From positions 186,001 to 250,000 of the forward strand of contig NZ_NOII01000001.1 of assembly GCF_002245695.1 (NCBI RefSeq): DNA of 64,000 bases, in the 5' to 3' direction. The stretch's first letter is position 1; every line of letters begins with the position of its first letter. Positions 53,915-64,000 of this stretch are shown here, piece after piece. The position numbers were made by a program, and so were the translations under genes. The notes below the pieces were generated by a model that saw only the letters and a list, made by a program, of their open reading frames with translations, did not search any database and had not been told where the DNA came from. The DNA comes from Fictibacillus aquaticus (lineage in GTDB: Bacteria; Bacillota; Bacilli; Bacillales; Fictibacillaceae).

Positions 53915-54001
53915 GTGAAGCAATGGATAGTTGTCATGTTTTTCGTTGTTTTAGGATTAACCGTGATGATTGGCAATCAGCTTAGCCATCATACAACATA
54001 A
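53915..54001 (+). CDS. 28-residue membrane microprotein
   Basis: GTG 53915 has GGAGAG nine bases upstream and opens 28 codons to TAA. The product starts with MKQW, has a single hydrophobic helix (IVVMFFVVLGLTVMIG, residues 5-20) and ends NQLSHHTT. A terminator 21 bases later makes it a self-contained unit. I do not recognise it. In B. subtilis cotD lies at this place, between mrfB and ypsA. Supported by SD, length-appropriate hydrophobic span and terminator. Confidence 0.55.
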   Translation: MKQWIVVMFFVVLGLTVMIGNQLSHHTT

Positions 54002-54021
54002 AATAAGCTGAATTAATTTTT

Positions 54022-54069
54022 CAGACAGATGAGACTGTTTTACGGTTTACAGGCTTGTCTGTTTTTTTA
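54022..54069 (+). terminator. Terminator after the microprotein gene
   Basis: CAGACA (54022-54027) with TGTCTG (54056-54061), with inner GAGACTGT/ACAGGCTT pairing, then seven T. It ends just before the ypsA SD. Confidence 0.8.
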
Positions 54070-54096
54070 TTGATTATGAAGGAGGCTGCTTTCATC

Positions 54097-54657
54097 ATGC
54101 AAACATTGCTCGTTACCGGTTACAAATCTCACGAGCTCGGCATCTTTAAAGAAAACCATGAAGGGGTATATTATATAAAGAAAGCACTCCTTCAACGTCT
54201 TTCGTCTTTTATTGAAGAAGGACTCGAATGGGTGATCGTCAGCGGGCAAACAGGTGTTGAAATGTGGGCAGCCGAAGTTGTCATCTCTTTAAAGGAAATA
54301 TTTCCTGATCTAAAGCTCGCCGTCATCACTCCCTTTTTGGAACAGGAAAAGAGCTGGAACGAAGTGCGGCAGGAGCAGTATGAGGAAATCCTTATCAATG
54401 CTGATTATGTTGACTCAGTAACTAAGCGGCCATATGAAAATCCAGGCCAGCTGAAAGCAAAAAACATCTTTCTTGTTTCGAAAACGGAAGGCATGCTTAT
54501 TTTGTTTGATGAAGAAAAGGATGGTTCTCCAAAGTATTACCTTGAAGCTGCAAAACAGAAGCAGGAAAAAGGAGATCCGTATGAGATTCATTTCATCACC
54601 CCTTATGATCTTGACCTGCTCGTTCAAGATGAGCAAGCCAGCAAGTATGAAGAATAG
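54097..54657 (+). CDS. ypsA: YpsA family protein (DUF1273, SLOG superfamily)
   Basis: A 186-residue cytosolic protein of the SLOG nucleotide-binding superfamily: LLVTGYKSHELGIF at the start, WVIVSGQTGVEMWAAEV with the glycine loop, and KTEGMLILFDEEKDGSPKYYLEAA. B. subtilis YpsA affects cell division when overproduced, and is encoded next to gpsB; the ligand is unknown. ATG 54097 lies 11 bases after AAGGAGG; ATG 54076 would add seven residues and has no SD. Confidence 0.9.
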   Translation: MQTLLVTGYKSHELGIFKENHEGVYYIKKALLQRLSSFIEEGLEWVIVSGQTGVEMWAAEVVISLKEIFPDLKLAVITPFLEQEKSWNEVRQEQYEEILINADYVDSVTKRPYENPGQLKAKNIFLVSKTEGMLILFDEEKDGSPKYYLEAAKQKQEKGDPYEIHFITPYDLDLLVQDEQASKYEE

Positions 54658-54727
54658 CAATTAAAATTGACTTTTTGCTATCTTTTTGAAAAAATATGTT
54701 CTAGAATCTTTGTGTGAGGTGATTCAC

Positions 54728-55039
54728 ATGAGTGAAAAACGTTTTAACTTAACAGCGAAAGAAATTTTGGAAAAAGATTTCAAACAAGGCTTTCGCGGCT
54801 ATGATCAAGATGAAGTCGATAAGTACCTGGACCTGATCATTAAAGACTATGAACAGTTTCAAAAGGAGTACGATCGTCTTCTTCAGGAAAATAACCGGCT
54901 GAAAAGAGAGTCGCAGAATGTTTCTGAACAGACTCGCCGTGTTCCAGTAACACCACAAGCCAGCACGACAAACTCTGATATCCTTCAGCGTTTATCCAAT
55001 CTTGAAAAGCATGTTTTCGGCAACAAGCTGTTTGATTAA
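54728..55039 (+). CDS. gpsB: Cell division regulator GpsB
   Basis: A 103-residue DivIVA-like coiled-coil protein: LTAKEILEKDFKQGFRGYDQDEVDKYLDLIIKDYE at the N-terminus (membrane and PBP binding), a coiled coil, then a short linker and C-terminal trimerisation segment (ILQRLSNLEKHVFGNKLFD). In B. subtilis GpsB shuttles PBP1 between the septum and side wall; ponA is in this window. ATG 54728 follows GAGGTGA. Confidence 0.95.
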   Translation: MSEKRFNLTAKEILEKDFKQGFRGYDQDEVDKYLDLIIKDYEQFQKEYDRLLQENNRLKRESQNVSEQTRRVPVTPQASTTNSDILQRLSNLEKHVFGNKLFD

Positions 55040-55056
55040 TTCCAGTATTTATCCAT

Positions 55057-55085
55057 TTGATTTCTAAACAGACACTTGTTATAAT
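55057..55085 (+). promoter_or_regulatory. rnpB promoter
   Basis: TTGATT (55057-55062), 17 bp, perfect TATAAT (55080-55085), immediately after the gpsB stop and before rnpB. Confidence 0.8.
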
Positions 55086-55111
55086 GAATCATGCTTTTAC
55101 AAGACAACAAA

Positions 55112-55533
55112 GCAATAACGTTCGGGTAATCGCTATGCCTCTCTTTTGAGGTGTAGAGGAAAGTCCATGCTCGCACGGTTCTGAGATGACCGTAGTGATC
55201 GCGCCTGGCCAAAAAATAAGCCAGGGCAGTCTGGTTTCGACTGGGCTGACGGCAGGGAAATCACCTAAGTCCATACGGATATGGTGATACGACCTTGAAA
55301 GTGCCACAGTGACGTAGTCCTTCCGGAAACGGCAGGAGTGGAACGAGGTAAACCCCGCGAGCGAGAAACCCAAATTATGGTAGGGGAGTTTCTCACGAAG
55401 GAAATGAACTTTGTGAGAGAGCGTCCAGCAGCATGCTGGATGGAGATAGATGATTACCACCGGTGTACGAGGCTGATTGCCGTCTGCAGTACTAAGGTAC
55501 AGAACATGGCTTACAGAACGTTATTGGTCAACT
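55112..55533 (+). ncRNA. rnpB: RNase P RNA (class B)
   Basis: Catalytic RNA that trims tRNA 5' leaders. The terminal helix P1 is formed by CAATAACGTT (55113-55122) with AACGTTATTG (55518-55527). The invariant GAGGAAAGTCCATGCTCGCAC region, GAAAGTGCCACAGTGACG, GGTAAACCCCGCGAGCGAGAA-type core, AAATTATGGTAGGGG and the 3' ACATGGCTTACAGAACG element are all present. The core follows the Bacillus class B consensus. Ends are given from P1 and are accurate to several bases. Confidence 0.97.
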
Positions 55534-55556
55534 ATTGATGTAGCTTAAAGTAAGGG

Positions 55557-55580
55557 GCCCCGTATTCAGGGGCTTTTTCT
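55557..55580 (+). terminator. rnpB terminator
   Basis: GCCCC (55557-55561) with GGGGC (55569-55573), loop GTATTCA, then T-run. Confidence 0.85.
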
Positions 55581-55648
55581 ATTTCTATACATAATGAATG
55601 AAGGATAAAGAAACGTTAAAATTAAATGCAGTTAAAAGGAGCGGCAAT

Positions 55649-56797
55649 ATGAAACCATTAAAGTTTATTGCTACAGCAGCGATGGGTATCGAAACCCTTG
55701 TTGCGAGGGAAGCGCGAAGCCTCGGATTTGATAACGTCCAAGTTGAGAACGGAAAAATCTTTTTTACAGGTGATGAGTCTACCTTAGTAAAAGCAAACCT
55801 GTGGCTTCGGACAGCAGACCGGGTAAAGCTTGTTGTCGGAGAATTTAAAGCTGAAACATTTGACGAACTTTTCGAGAAAACGAAAGCTCTGCCATGGCCG
55901 GACTTCATCCCAGAAAACGGCGAATTTCCGGTCATCGGGCGTTCAGTAAAATCAAAGCTTTTTTCGGTATCTGACTGTCAGGCGATCGTGAAAAAGGCGG
56001 TCGTGGATAAGATGAAGACCCATTATAACAGGAACACATGGTTTCCAGAGGATGGAGCACTCTACAGGATCGAAGTATCACTCTTAAAGGATAACGTTAC
56101 ACTCACGATCGATACCTCGGGTACTGGCCTGCATAAACGCGGCTATCGCGAATTGCACAGCGGTGCTCCAATCAAAGAAACAATGGCAGCTGCGCTCATC
56201 ATGCTGACAAACTGGACACCGGACAAGCCTTTCGTTGATCCATTCTGCGGCTCAGGGACCCTGCCGATTGAAGCGGCAATGATTGGCCAAAATATTGCTC
56301 CAGGCGTGAACCGTGAGTTTGCCTCTGAAAATTGGAGCTGGATTGAAAAGAAAGTCTGGTATCAAGCCGTTGAAGAAGCAAACGATCTAGCTAAATACGA
56401 TCTTCCCCTGGATATTCAAGGATCTGACATTGATCATAAGATGATCGAACTGTCTATTAACAACGCTCGTGAAGCAGGTTTTGGAGACTTTTTAACGTTT
56501 AAACAGATGCAGGTAAGAGACTTTACCACTAAGAAAGAGTACGGTTATGTTGTAACAAACCCGCCTTATGGAGAGCGTCTGGGTGAACGAGCAGAGGTTG
56601 AGGAGTTGTACAAAGATATGGGAAATGTATTCCGTCCTCTTGATACGTGGTCTGTGTATGTTATCACGTCTAATGAAAAATTTGAACAGCTATACGGAAA
56701 GCCTGCATCGAAGAAAAGAAAGCTTTATAACGGCGATCTGAAAACGGATTATTATCAGTACTTTGGCAAACGTCCATTGCGCCAAAGAGAACAATAA
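55649..56797 (+). CDS. ypsC: THUMP-domain rRNA methyltransferase YpsC (RlmL-like)
   Basis: A 382-residue SAM methyltransferase: N-terminal THUMP-containing RNA-binding part (residues 1-160, MGIETLVAREARSLGF), then a class I fold with VDPFCGSGTLPIEAAMIG (SAM binding) and the catalytic NPPY motif in VVTNPPYGERLGE. It matches the N6/N2-guanine 23S rRNA methyltransferase family (RlmL N-terminal half). ATG 55649 follows AAAAGGAG; an upstream start at 55598 is unlikely. Confidence 0.93.
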   Translation: MKPLKFIATAAMGIETLVAREARSLGFDNVQVENGKIFFTGDESTLVKANLWLRTADRVKLVVGEFKAETFDELFEKTKALPWPDFIPENGEFPVIGRSVKSKLFSVSDCQAIVKKAVVDKMKTHYNRNTWFPEDGALYRIEVSLLKDNVTLTIDTSGTGLHKRGYRELHSGAPIKETMAAALIMLTNWTPDKPFVDPFCGSGTLPIEAAMIGQNIAPGVNREFASENWSWIEKKVWYQAVEEANDLAKYDLPLDIQGSDIDHKMIELSINNAREAGFGDFLTFKQMQVRDFTTKKEYGYVVTNPPYGERLGERAEVEELYKDMGNVFRPLDTWSVYVITSNEKFEQLYGKPASKKRKLYNGDLKTDYYQYFGKRPLRQREQ

Positions 56798-56808
56798 TAT
56801 AAAGACTT

Positions 56809-56838
56809 AATGCCGCACTATTAAAGTGCGGCATTTTC
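56809..56838 (+). terminator. ypsC terminator
   Basis: AATGCCGCACT (56809-56819) with AGTGCGGCATT (56825-56835), T-rich tail. Confidence 0.92.
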
Positions 56839-56897
56839 ATGTTTGTCCTGCTTTCTTGCTGACCATACTAATGGAAAGAAAGGCAGGTGTGTTAATC

Positions 56898-57077
56898 ATG
56901 TATTCTCACCTTGAACATGTGGAAAAGATACAAAGAGCTCTCACCATTTCAACTGGCTACTTAAACGATACCGAAAAAGAAAACATAATGAATTCGCTGC
57001 ACCATGCAATATATCTTGAAACAGGTTCAGATAAGAAGTTTGCTTCTTATTCTTCAATATTTCATCAGACGCTTTAA
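56898..57077 (+). CDS. Small hypothetical protein
   Basis: A 59-residue soluble protein (start MYSHLEHVEKIQRALTISTG) of alternating charged helix character, not recognised. AGGCAGGTG upstream is a moderate SD for ATG 56898; ATG 56871 upstream in frame is possible. It sits between the ypsC and ypwA terminators as a single unit. Whether it is real is less certain than for its neighbours. Confidence 0.5.
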   Translation: MYSHLEHVEKIQRALTISTGYLNDTEKENIMNSLHHAIYLETGSDKKFASYSSIFHQTL

Positions 57078-57108
57078 TTTTTGGAGTATTTTTTAATAAA
57101 TAATACAA

Positions 57109-57136
57109 AAAATCCTTTGAAGAAGGATTTTTTTGC
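57109..57136 (+). terminator. Terminator before ypwA
   Basis: AAAATCCTT (57109-57117), loop TGAAG, AAGGATTTT (57123-57131), T-run. It ends the small gene at 56898. Confidence 0.9.
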
Positions 57137-57197
57137 TTTTATCTCGAATAAATAGCCGAAGCCTACAGCGCTTATTTGAGAGAGAGGAAGAATAAAT

Positions 57198-58718
57198 ATG
57201 ACACAAACAAAAATAGCAACTGAAAAAGAATTCCTTGAATACGTTAAAAAAATGCAGCATCTGAATGAAGCAATCGGCTTGATGTATTGGGACCTGCGCA
57301 CAGGCGCCCCTAAAAAAGGAGTAGAACAGCGTTCAGAGGTAATCGGCACTCTTTCATCGGACGTTTTTGCGATGTCTACTTCTGATGAGATGAAGGCATT
57401 TATCAACGAACTTTCCAAACCCGACATTTATGATTCTTTGTCACATGTCACTCAAAAGACACTCGATGAAGTAAAAAAAGATTTTGAACGAAACGCTAAA
57501 ATACCACCGGCTGAATTTAAGGAATACGTTATCCTTCAGTCAAAAGCTGAGAGCATCTGGGAAGAAGCGAAAAACAACTCAGATTTTTCATTGTTTCAGC
57601 CGTATCTAGAAAAGCTTGTCGAGTTTAACAAGCGATTTATCGGTTACTGGGGTTATGAAGGAAACAAATACAATACACTTCTTGACATGTATGAGCCTGG
57701 GATCACCGTTGAGATTCTTGATGATGTTTTTTCCAAATTAAGAGAGAGCATCGTCCCGCTTCTGCAAAAAGTGACCGATGCGCCTCAGCCTGAAACAAAA
57801 TTTTTGTTTGAACACTTCCCTAAAGAGAAGCAAAAAGAGTTTAGCCTTCATGTGCTGAAAGAAATGGGCTATGATTTCAATTCAGGCCGCCTGGATGAAA
57901 CTGTTCATCCGTTCGCAATCGGGCTGAACCCAGGTGATGTACGAGTTACTACTAAATATATGGAGAACGACTTCCGCACTGCGGTATTCGGGACGATTCA
58001 TGAAGGCGGACATGCACTTTATGAACAGAATATCTCTCAGGAACTGATTGGCACGCCGCTCTGTTCGGGAACATCTATGGGCATTCATGAATCACAGTCT
58101 CTTTTCTGGGAGAATTTCATCGGCAGGCACAAAGGCTTCTGGAAGAACCATTACAGTATGCTGCAGCAATGTGGAGGATCTCAGTTCAACGGAGTGGAGC
58201 TAGACGATTATTATCGTGCCATCAATATTGTTGAGCCATCACTTATTCGAATTGAAGCAGATGAAATGACATACCCCCTTCATGTTATCGTCCGCTATGA
58301 AATTGAAAAAGGCCTGTTTAATGACGAAATAGAAGTAAAAGATCTGCCACGCATCTGGAATGAAAAGATGAATGAATATCTAGGAGTTACGCCTGACAGC
58401 GATGCTAATGGAGTGCTTCAAGATGTTCACTGGTCCGGAGGAAGCTTCGGTTACTTCCCTTCGTACGCATTGGGCTACATATATGCAGCTCAGCTAAAAA
58501 ATGCAATGATTGAGGCTATGCCTGATTTCGATCAAATGGTTGAACAAGGGAATCTTCTGCCGATAAAACAATGGCTTACGGAGAACATTCATCAGTATGG
58601 GAAAACAAAAAAGCCAATAGAAATCTTAAAGGATGTCACAGGCGAGTCGCTGAATCCTGATTACTTAATCTCATATTTTAAAGCAAAATACAGTGAAATC
58701 TACCGCCTGAATTCTTGA
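57198..58718 (+). CDS. ypwA: Carboxypeptidase Taq-type M32 metalloprotease YpwA
   Basis: A 506-residue M32 carboxypeptidase. The zinc motif HEGGH appears in GTIHEGGHALYEQ (about residue 268), followed by HESQSLFWENFIGR with the third ligand, and DEMTYPLHVIVRYEIEK typical of the family. It trims C-terminal residues from peptides in the cytoplasm. ATG 57198 follows GAGAGGAAG. Length matches B. subtilis YpwA. Ends at a strong terminator. Confidence 0.95.
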   Translation: MTQTKIATEKEFLEYVKKMQHLNEAIGLMYWDLRTGAPKKGVEQRSEVIGTLSSDVFAMSTSDEMKAFINELSKPDIYDSLSHVTQKTLDEVKKDFERNAKIPPAEFKEYVILQSKAESIWEEAKNNSDFSLFQPYLEKLVEFNKRFIGYWGYEGNKYNTLLDMYEPGITVEILDDVFSKLRESIVPLLQKVTDAPQPETKFLFEHFPKEKQKEFSLHVLKEMGYDFNSGRLDETVHPFAIGLNPGDVRVTTKYMENDFRTAVFGTIHEGGHALYEQNISQELIGTPLCSGTSMGIHESQSLFWENFIGRHKGFWKNHYSMLQQCGGSQFNGVELDDYYRAINIVEPSLIRIEADEMTYPLHVIVRYEIEKGLFNDEIEVKDLPRIWNEKMNEYLGVTPDSDANGVLQDVHWSGGSFGYFPSYALGYIYAAQLKNAMIEAMPDFDQMVEQGNLLPIKQWLTENIHQYGKTKKPIEILKDVTGESLNPDYLISYFKAKYSEIYRLNS

Positions 58719-58737
58719 TGTACCCTTAAATGAACAG

Positions 58738-58770
58738 GCCAGTTCCCTATAACAGGAACTGGCTTTTTCA
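58738..58770 (+). terminator. ypwA terminator
   Basis: GCCAGTTCC (58738-58746) with GGAACTGGC (58755-58763), T-run. The next 220 bases up to yneT are AT-rich; I see no ORF or clear structured element, only a TTGACT (58887) that may be part of the yneT promoter. Confidence 0.93.
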
Positions 58771-58989
58771 CACTTTACATTCAAATAAAAGAGCTATATA
58801 AAGGTGATTTAAAGGTTTGCAGAAGCTACATAGAGTAGGTATAACGGCACATCCTGCTTTAAACATACGGTTTATTTACTTTAAAGTTGACTATAACAGT
58901 AAGAAAAGATGTTTGTTTCTTTAAGAAGGGGAAAGGGAAATAACAGCTGAAGCAGACAAAAATATCCATTAGAGGGGAAGGCGTTTAAT

Positions 58990-59391
58990 ATGGAACTGAC
59001 AAGAGAAGACATTAAAAATGTGCTAAACACAAAAACGCGGATCGCGGTAGTGGGACTTTCAGATAATCCAGGGCGCACATCTTACGTGGTATCCGAATAT
59101 ATGCAAAAAGCAGGCTATGAAATACTGCCAGTAAACCCTAATATTGATGAAGCTCTTGGTGTAAAGGCATACGGTTCACTTAAAGAAATTGAAGGACCGG
59201 TTCATATCGTGAATGTGTTCAGGCGAAGCGAATATCTTCCTGAAGTTGCGAAGGAAGCTGCTGCTATTTCTGCAGACGTTTTTTGGGCTCAGCTTGGCTT
59301 GCAGAGCGATGAAGCGGCTACGATTTTACAGGAAGCCGGCATTCCGTATATTATGAACAAGTGCATTAAAGTTGAACATGCCTTTATTTAA
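58990..59391 (+). CDS. yneT: CoA-binding protein YneT
   Basis: A 133-residue Rossmann-fold CoA-binding protein: RIAVVGLSDNPGRTSYVVSEYMQKAGYEILPVNPN near the N-terminus and DVFWAQLGLQSDEAATILQEAGIPYIMNKCIKVEH, the family signature. B. subtilis YneT lies upstream of parE as here. CoA binding is known for relatives, but the cellular role is not. AGGGGAAGG precedes the ATG. Confidence 0.88.
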   Translation: MELTREDIKNVLNTKTRIAVVGLSDNPGRTSYVVSEYMQKAGYEILPVNPNIDEALGVKAYGSLKEIEGPVHIVNVFRRSEYLPEVAKEAAAISADVFWAQLGLQSDEAATILQEAGIPYIMNKCIKVEHAFI

Positions 59392-59399
59392 ATTCCAAG

Positions 59400-59426
59400 C
59401 CACCCCCATTTATGGGGTGGTTTTCA
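59400..59426 (+). terminator. yneT terminator
   Basis: CCACCCC (59400-59406) with GGGGTGG (59414-59420), then TTTT. Confidence 0.8.
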
Positions 59427-59503
59427 TGTTCATCCCTGAAAATAAATACCGCAATCATCTATTTATATAGAGGAAGAAGTTATACAATGAAAACAGGGAC
59501 TGC

Positions 59504-59532
59504 TGGAATAGAAACAAACGTTCTGATATGAT
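59504..59532 (+). promoter_or_regulatory. parEC promoter with LexA-box-like sequence
   Basis: A -10 TATGAT (59527-59532) with a poor -35 (TGGAAT, 59504-59509). GAAACAAACGTTCT (59511-59524) lies between them and fits 11 of 14 positions of the LexA consensus, including CGTTC. parE and parC are members of the B. subtilis SOS regulon as I recall, which favours this reading. Confidence 0.45.
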
Positions 59533-59536
59533 GTAA

Positions 59537-61546
<2,010 letters not shown>

Positions 61547-61548
61547 AC

Positions 61549-63993
61549 GTGTCATTGCTTGAAAAATACAGAGAGCTTCCGCTAGAAGACGTCATCGGCG
61601 ACCGCTTCGGAAGATATAGTAAATACATCATTCAGGAACGTGCCCTGCCTGACGCACGTGATGGCTTGAAGCCGGTTCAGCGCCGTATATTGTATGCGAT
61701 GCATCATGAAGGCAATACTGCAGAAAAGCCTTACCGTAAATCGGCAAAAACAGTTGGTAACGTAATCGGCAACTACCATCCTCATGGCGACACATCTGTG
61801 TACGAAGCGATGGTCAGGATGAGCCAGGACTGGAAAGTGCGAAATGTTCTCATCCAGATGCATGGTAATAACGGAAGTGTCGATGGAGATCCCGCAGCCG
61901 CGATGCGTTATACAGAAGCAAGGCTTTCTCCTATCGCTTCTGAATTGCTGCGTGACATCGAGAAAGAGACAGTTGAGTTCATCCCGAACTTTGATGATAC
62001 GGATTCAGAGCCTGTTGTTCTGCCAAGCCGATATCCAAACCTCTTAGTCAACGGTTCAACAGGGATTTCTGCTGGATATGCAACAGAAATTCCACCACAC
62101 CACTTAGGTGAGGTCATTGACGCATGCATCATGCAGATGGATCGTCCGGACTGTTCTCTAGATGAGCTATTAACTGTAATAAAAGGGCCAGATTTTCCGA
62201 CAGGCGGCATCGTACAAGGTGCAGATGGCATCCGAAAAGCTTTTGAAACAGGGCGTGGCCGCATCATTATCCGCGCTAAAACCGAAATTGAAGAGTTAAA
62301 GGGCGGCCGTCAGCAAATCGTCATCACGGAAATTCCTTATGAGGTTAACAAGGCTAATCTCGTAAAGCGGATGGATGAACTCCGTTTTGATAAAAAGGTA
62401 GACGGAGTTTCAGAAGTAAGGGACGAAACGGACCGAACCGGACTTCGCATTGTGATTGAACTGCGCAAGGACGGAAACGCGCAAGGTGTATTGAACTATT
62501 ATTTTAAAAATTCGGATCTGCAAGTATCGTATAACTACAACATGGTAGCTATTCAAAACAAGACTCCAAAGCTAATGGGATTGAAACATATCCTTTCTGC
62601 GTATATCGAACATCAGAAGGAAGTCGTTTCAAGACGTACAGCATTTGACCTGCGCAAAGCTGAAGAGCGCCAGCATATTGTCGATGGATTAATCAAAGCG
62701 ATCTCCATCCTCGATGAAGTGATCGAGACAATCCGCGCTTCAAAGGATAAGCGTGATGCAAAAGATAATTTGATCGCAAAATATGGGTTTTCAGAAGCTC
62801 AGGCAGAAGCGATCGTTACATTGCAGCTCTACCGACTGACAAATACCGATATAACGACACTTCAAAAAGAAGCTGAAGAGCTCAAGAAACGCATCGAGGA
62901 ACTGCGATCCATTTTGGATAGCGAGAAAAAGCTATTATCTGTCATTAAAAAAGAGATATCAGAAGTGAAGAAGAAGTATGCTGATCAGCGAAGAACCGTA
63001 ATTGAGGCTGAAATCGAAGAGATCAAGATTGATATGGAAGTGATGATTCCTTCTGAAGACGTGATGGTCGCAGTGACGAAGGACGGTTATGTGAAAAGAT
63101 CGAGTGTGCGGTCCTATACAGCTTCAAACGGAGAACCCCCAGGAATGAAGGAAACAGACCGGCTAATCTCCGTAGGTCAATTTAACACGACTGAAACATT
63201 GCTGCTGTTCACGAATAAAGGAAACTATATTTTCCTTCCAGTCTATCAAATTCCAGAAATCAGATGGAAAGACATGGGTGCTCACCTTGTCAATATGGTA
63301 GGCATCGAAAAAGATGAACACCTGGTCAAGGTCATTCATGTGAAAGAATTCAGCGAAACAGATTATTTAATTTTCTTCACCAAGTCAGGCTTTGTTAAGA
63401 AAACAGAGCTAAGCCAATACAAAGCCACCCGTTTTAACAAAACACTTGTTGCCGTTAAGCTGAAAGACGGCGATGAACTGATCGATGTTAGCCGGACCAG
63501 CGGATCACAGGATGTATTCTTGGCCACTTACTTTGGATATGGATTATGGTTCAGCGAGGAAGAAATCAGTACAGTCGGTCTCCGTGCAGCAGGAGTAAAG
63601 GGTATTAACTTGAAAGACGGCGACTTTATGGTCGCAGGTACAGCATTGCCTGAACCATCTGACAATGTAAAGCTCCTTGTTGCAACAAATCGAGGCGCTA
63701 TGAAGAAGATGAAGCTGACTGAATTTGAAAAAACATCACGAGCCAAACGGGGTCTTGTCATGGTACGTGAACTGAAGTCCAATCCGCATAGGATAGCGGG
63801 AGTGAGAGCTCATATTTTAGATCAAGAGTATGAAGTTGAAACATCCTCTGGAACCATTGAACATGTTAAAGCTTCAGCGTTTAAGCCGGCAGACCGTTAC
63901 AGTAATGGATCGTTCATTGTCGACACGAACGATACTGGTCCAGTTGTTGGACTGCAAGAGCGAGTCTCGTCTGAAACGATCAAAGAGCAATAG
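61549..63993 (+). CDS. parC: DNA topoisomerase IV subunit A
   Basis: The DNA-breaking subunit, 814 residues. The active tyrosine lies in the AAMRYTEARL motif near residue 125; the quinolone-determining region HPHGDTSVYEAMVRMSQ precedes it. The C-terminal beta-pinwheel contains repeated GxxxR-type blades (VKKTELSQYKATRFNK, TNRGAMKKMKL). Together with ParE it separates daughter chromosomes. GTG 61549 follows GAGGAGG and lies two bases after parE, so the two are coupled. Confidence 0.97.
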   Translation: MSLLEKYRELPLEDVIGDRFGRYSKYIIQERALPDARDGLKPVQRRILYAMHHEGNTAEKPYRKSAKTVGNVIGNYHPHGDTSVYEAMVRMSQDWKVRNVLIQMHGNNGSVDGDPAAAMRYTEARLSPIASELLRDIEKETVEFIPNFDDTDSEPVVLPSRYPNLLVNGSTGISAGYATEIPPHHLGEVIDACIMQMDRPDCSLDELLTVIKGPDFPTGGIVQGADGIRKAFETGRGRIIIRAKTEIEELKGGRQQIVITEIPYEVNKANLVKRMDELRFDKKVDGVSEVRDETDRTGLRIVIELRKDGNAQGVLNYYFKNSDLQVSYNYNMVAIQNKTPKLMGLKHILSAYIEHQKEVVSRRTAFDLRKAEERQHIVDGLIKAISILDEVIETIRASKDKRDAKDNLIAKYGFSEAQAEAIVTLQLYRLTNTDITTLQKEAEELKKRIEELRSILDSEKKLLSVIKKEISEVKKKYADQRRTVIEAEIEEIKIDMEVMIPSEDVMVAVTKDGYVKRSSVRSYTASNGEPPGMKETDRLISVGQFNTTETLLLFTNKGNYIFLPVYQIPEIRWKDMGAHLVNMVGIEKDEHLVKVIHVKEFSETDYLIFFTKSGFVKKTELSQYKATRFNKTLVAVKLKDGDELIDVSRTSGSQDVFLATYFGYGLWFSEEEISTVGLRAAGVKGINLKDGDFMVAGTALPEPSDNVKLLVATNRGAMKKMKLTEFEKTSRAKRGLVMVRELKSNPHRIAGVRAHILDQEYEVETSSGTIEHVKASAFKPADRYSNGSFIVDTNDTGPVVGLQERVSSETIKEQ

Positions 63994-64000
63994 AAGCATA

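Noticed and set aside
55338-55538. A 66-codon ORF inside rnpB
   Set aside because: It lies within the RNase P RNA core and is not a gene.
58771-58989. A hidden ORF or RNA between ypwA and yneT
   Set aside because: The sequence is AT-rich with scattered short pairings but no convincing terminator, SD-led ORF or known RNA.

Overview
The window is a chromosomal segment of an endospore-forming Bacillaceae bacterium. The gene families and much of the order match the Bacillus subtilis ypi-qcr-ypj-dapB-bsh-cca-birA-pan-dinG-asnS-dnaD-nth-ponA-recU region. Spore genes are present (an alpha/beta SASP with a sigma-G-type promoter, an SspM-like peptide, racA, ypjB, a SleL-like hydrolase), as are bacillithiol genes and a class B RNase P RNA. 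The gene set looks like Fictibacillus or a close relative, but the genus is a guess. Almost all genes lie on the + strand. I see no IS element, prophage, CRISPR array, tRNA or rRNA.

1-6000: the 3' end of cheR, then a TRAP-type attenuator with exactly 11 GAG/TAG triplets, then trpD-trpC-trpF-trpB-trpA-hisC. In B. subtilis aroF-aroB-aroH-trpE lie between cheR and trpD, and tyrA-aroE follow hisC; here none of the six is present. The leader still carries an SD-masking hairpin and a start codon that opens only a nine-codon ORF, which looks like the footprint of a lost trpE.

6000-9600: a probable small RNA gene (promoter, C-rich loop, terminator) and a degenerate amidohydrolase-like gene of unknown role, then ypiA, ypiB and ypiF. 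9600-11780: the qcrABC menaquinol:cytochrome c reductase operon. 11800-15100: membrane and sporulation genes ypjA and ypjB, a YugP-like protease and ypjC. 15100-20660: a tightly packed run, ypjD-dapB-mgsA-bshB1-bshA-cca-birA, covering nucleotide clean-up, lysine, methylglyoxal, bacillithiol, tRNA CCA and biotin. 20660-31460: an attenuator-like leader and panBCD, then dinG, ypmA, ypmB, aspB, asnS, dnaD, nth and ypoC. 31500-36400: a SleL-like lysin facing the recU-ponA operon, plus a glutaredoxin-like gene.

36500-50000 is the least conserved part. It holds yppC, sspM, racA and yppE; an uncharacterised gene followed by a DEAD-box helicase and a coupled HELGH peptidase; YciI-like, LysM-CAP, ZIP transporter, TrhO, PAP2 and SASP genes; a solitary tryptophan 2,3-dioxygenase (kynA) with a perfect cre site; and DJ-1-like, monooxygenase-LysR and VOC genes. 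Several operator-like palindromes sit in its promoters.

50000-64000: mrfAB (mitomycin repair), a structured leader with a 28-residue membrane microprotein, ypsA, gpsB, rnpB, ypsC, a small ORF, ypwA, yneT and the topoisomerase IV operon parE-parC. LexA-box-like sequences lie between the -35 and -10 of both mrfAB and parEC.

The most interesting observations are the trpE-less TRAP-controlled trp operon in a genome that also has kynA, the small RNA at 6108-6186, the structured leader plus microprotein at 53.7-54.07 kb, and the operator-like palindromes upstream of the ZIP and trhO genes.
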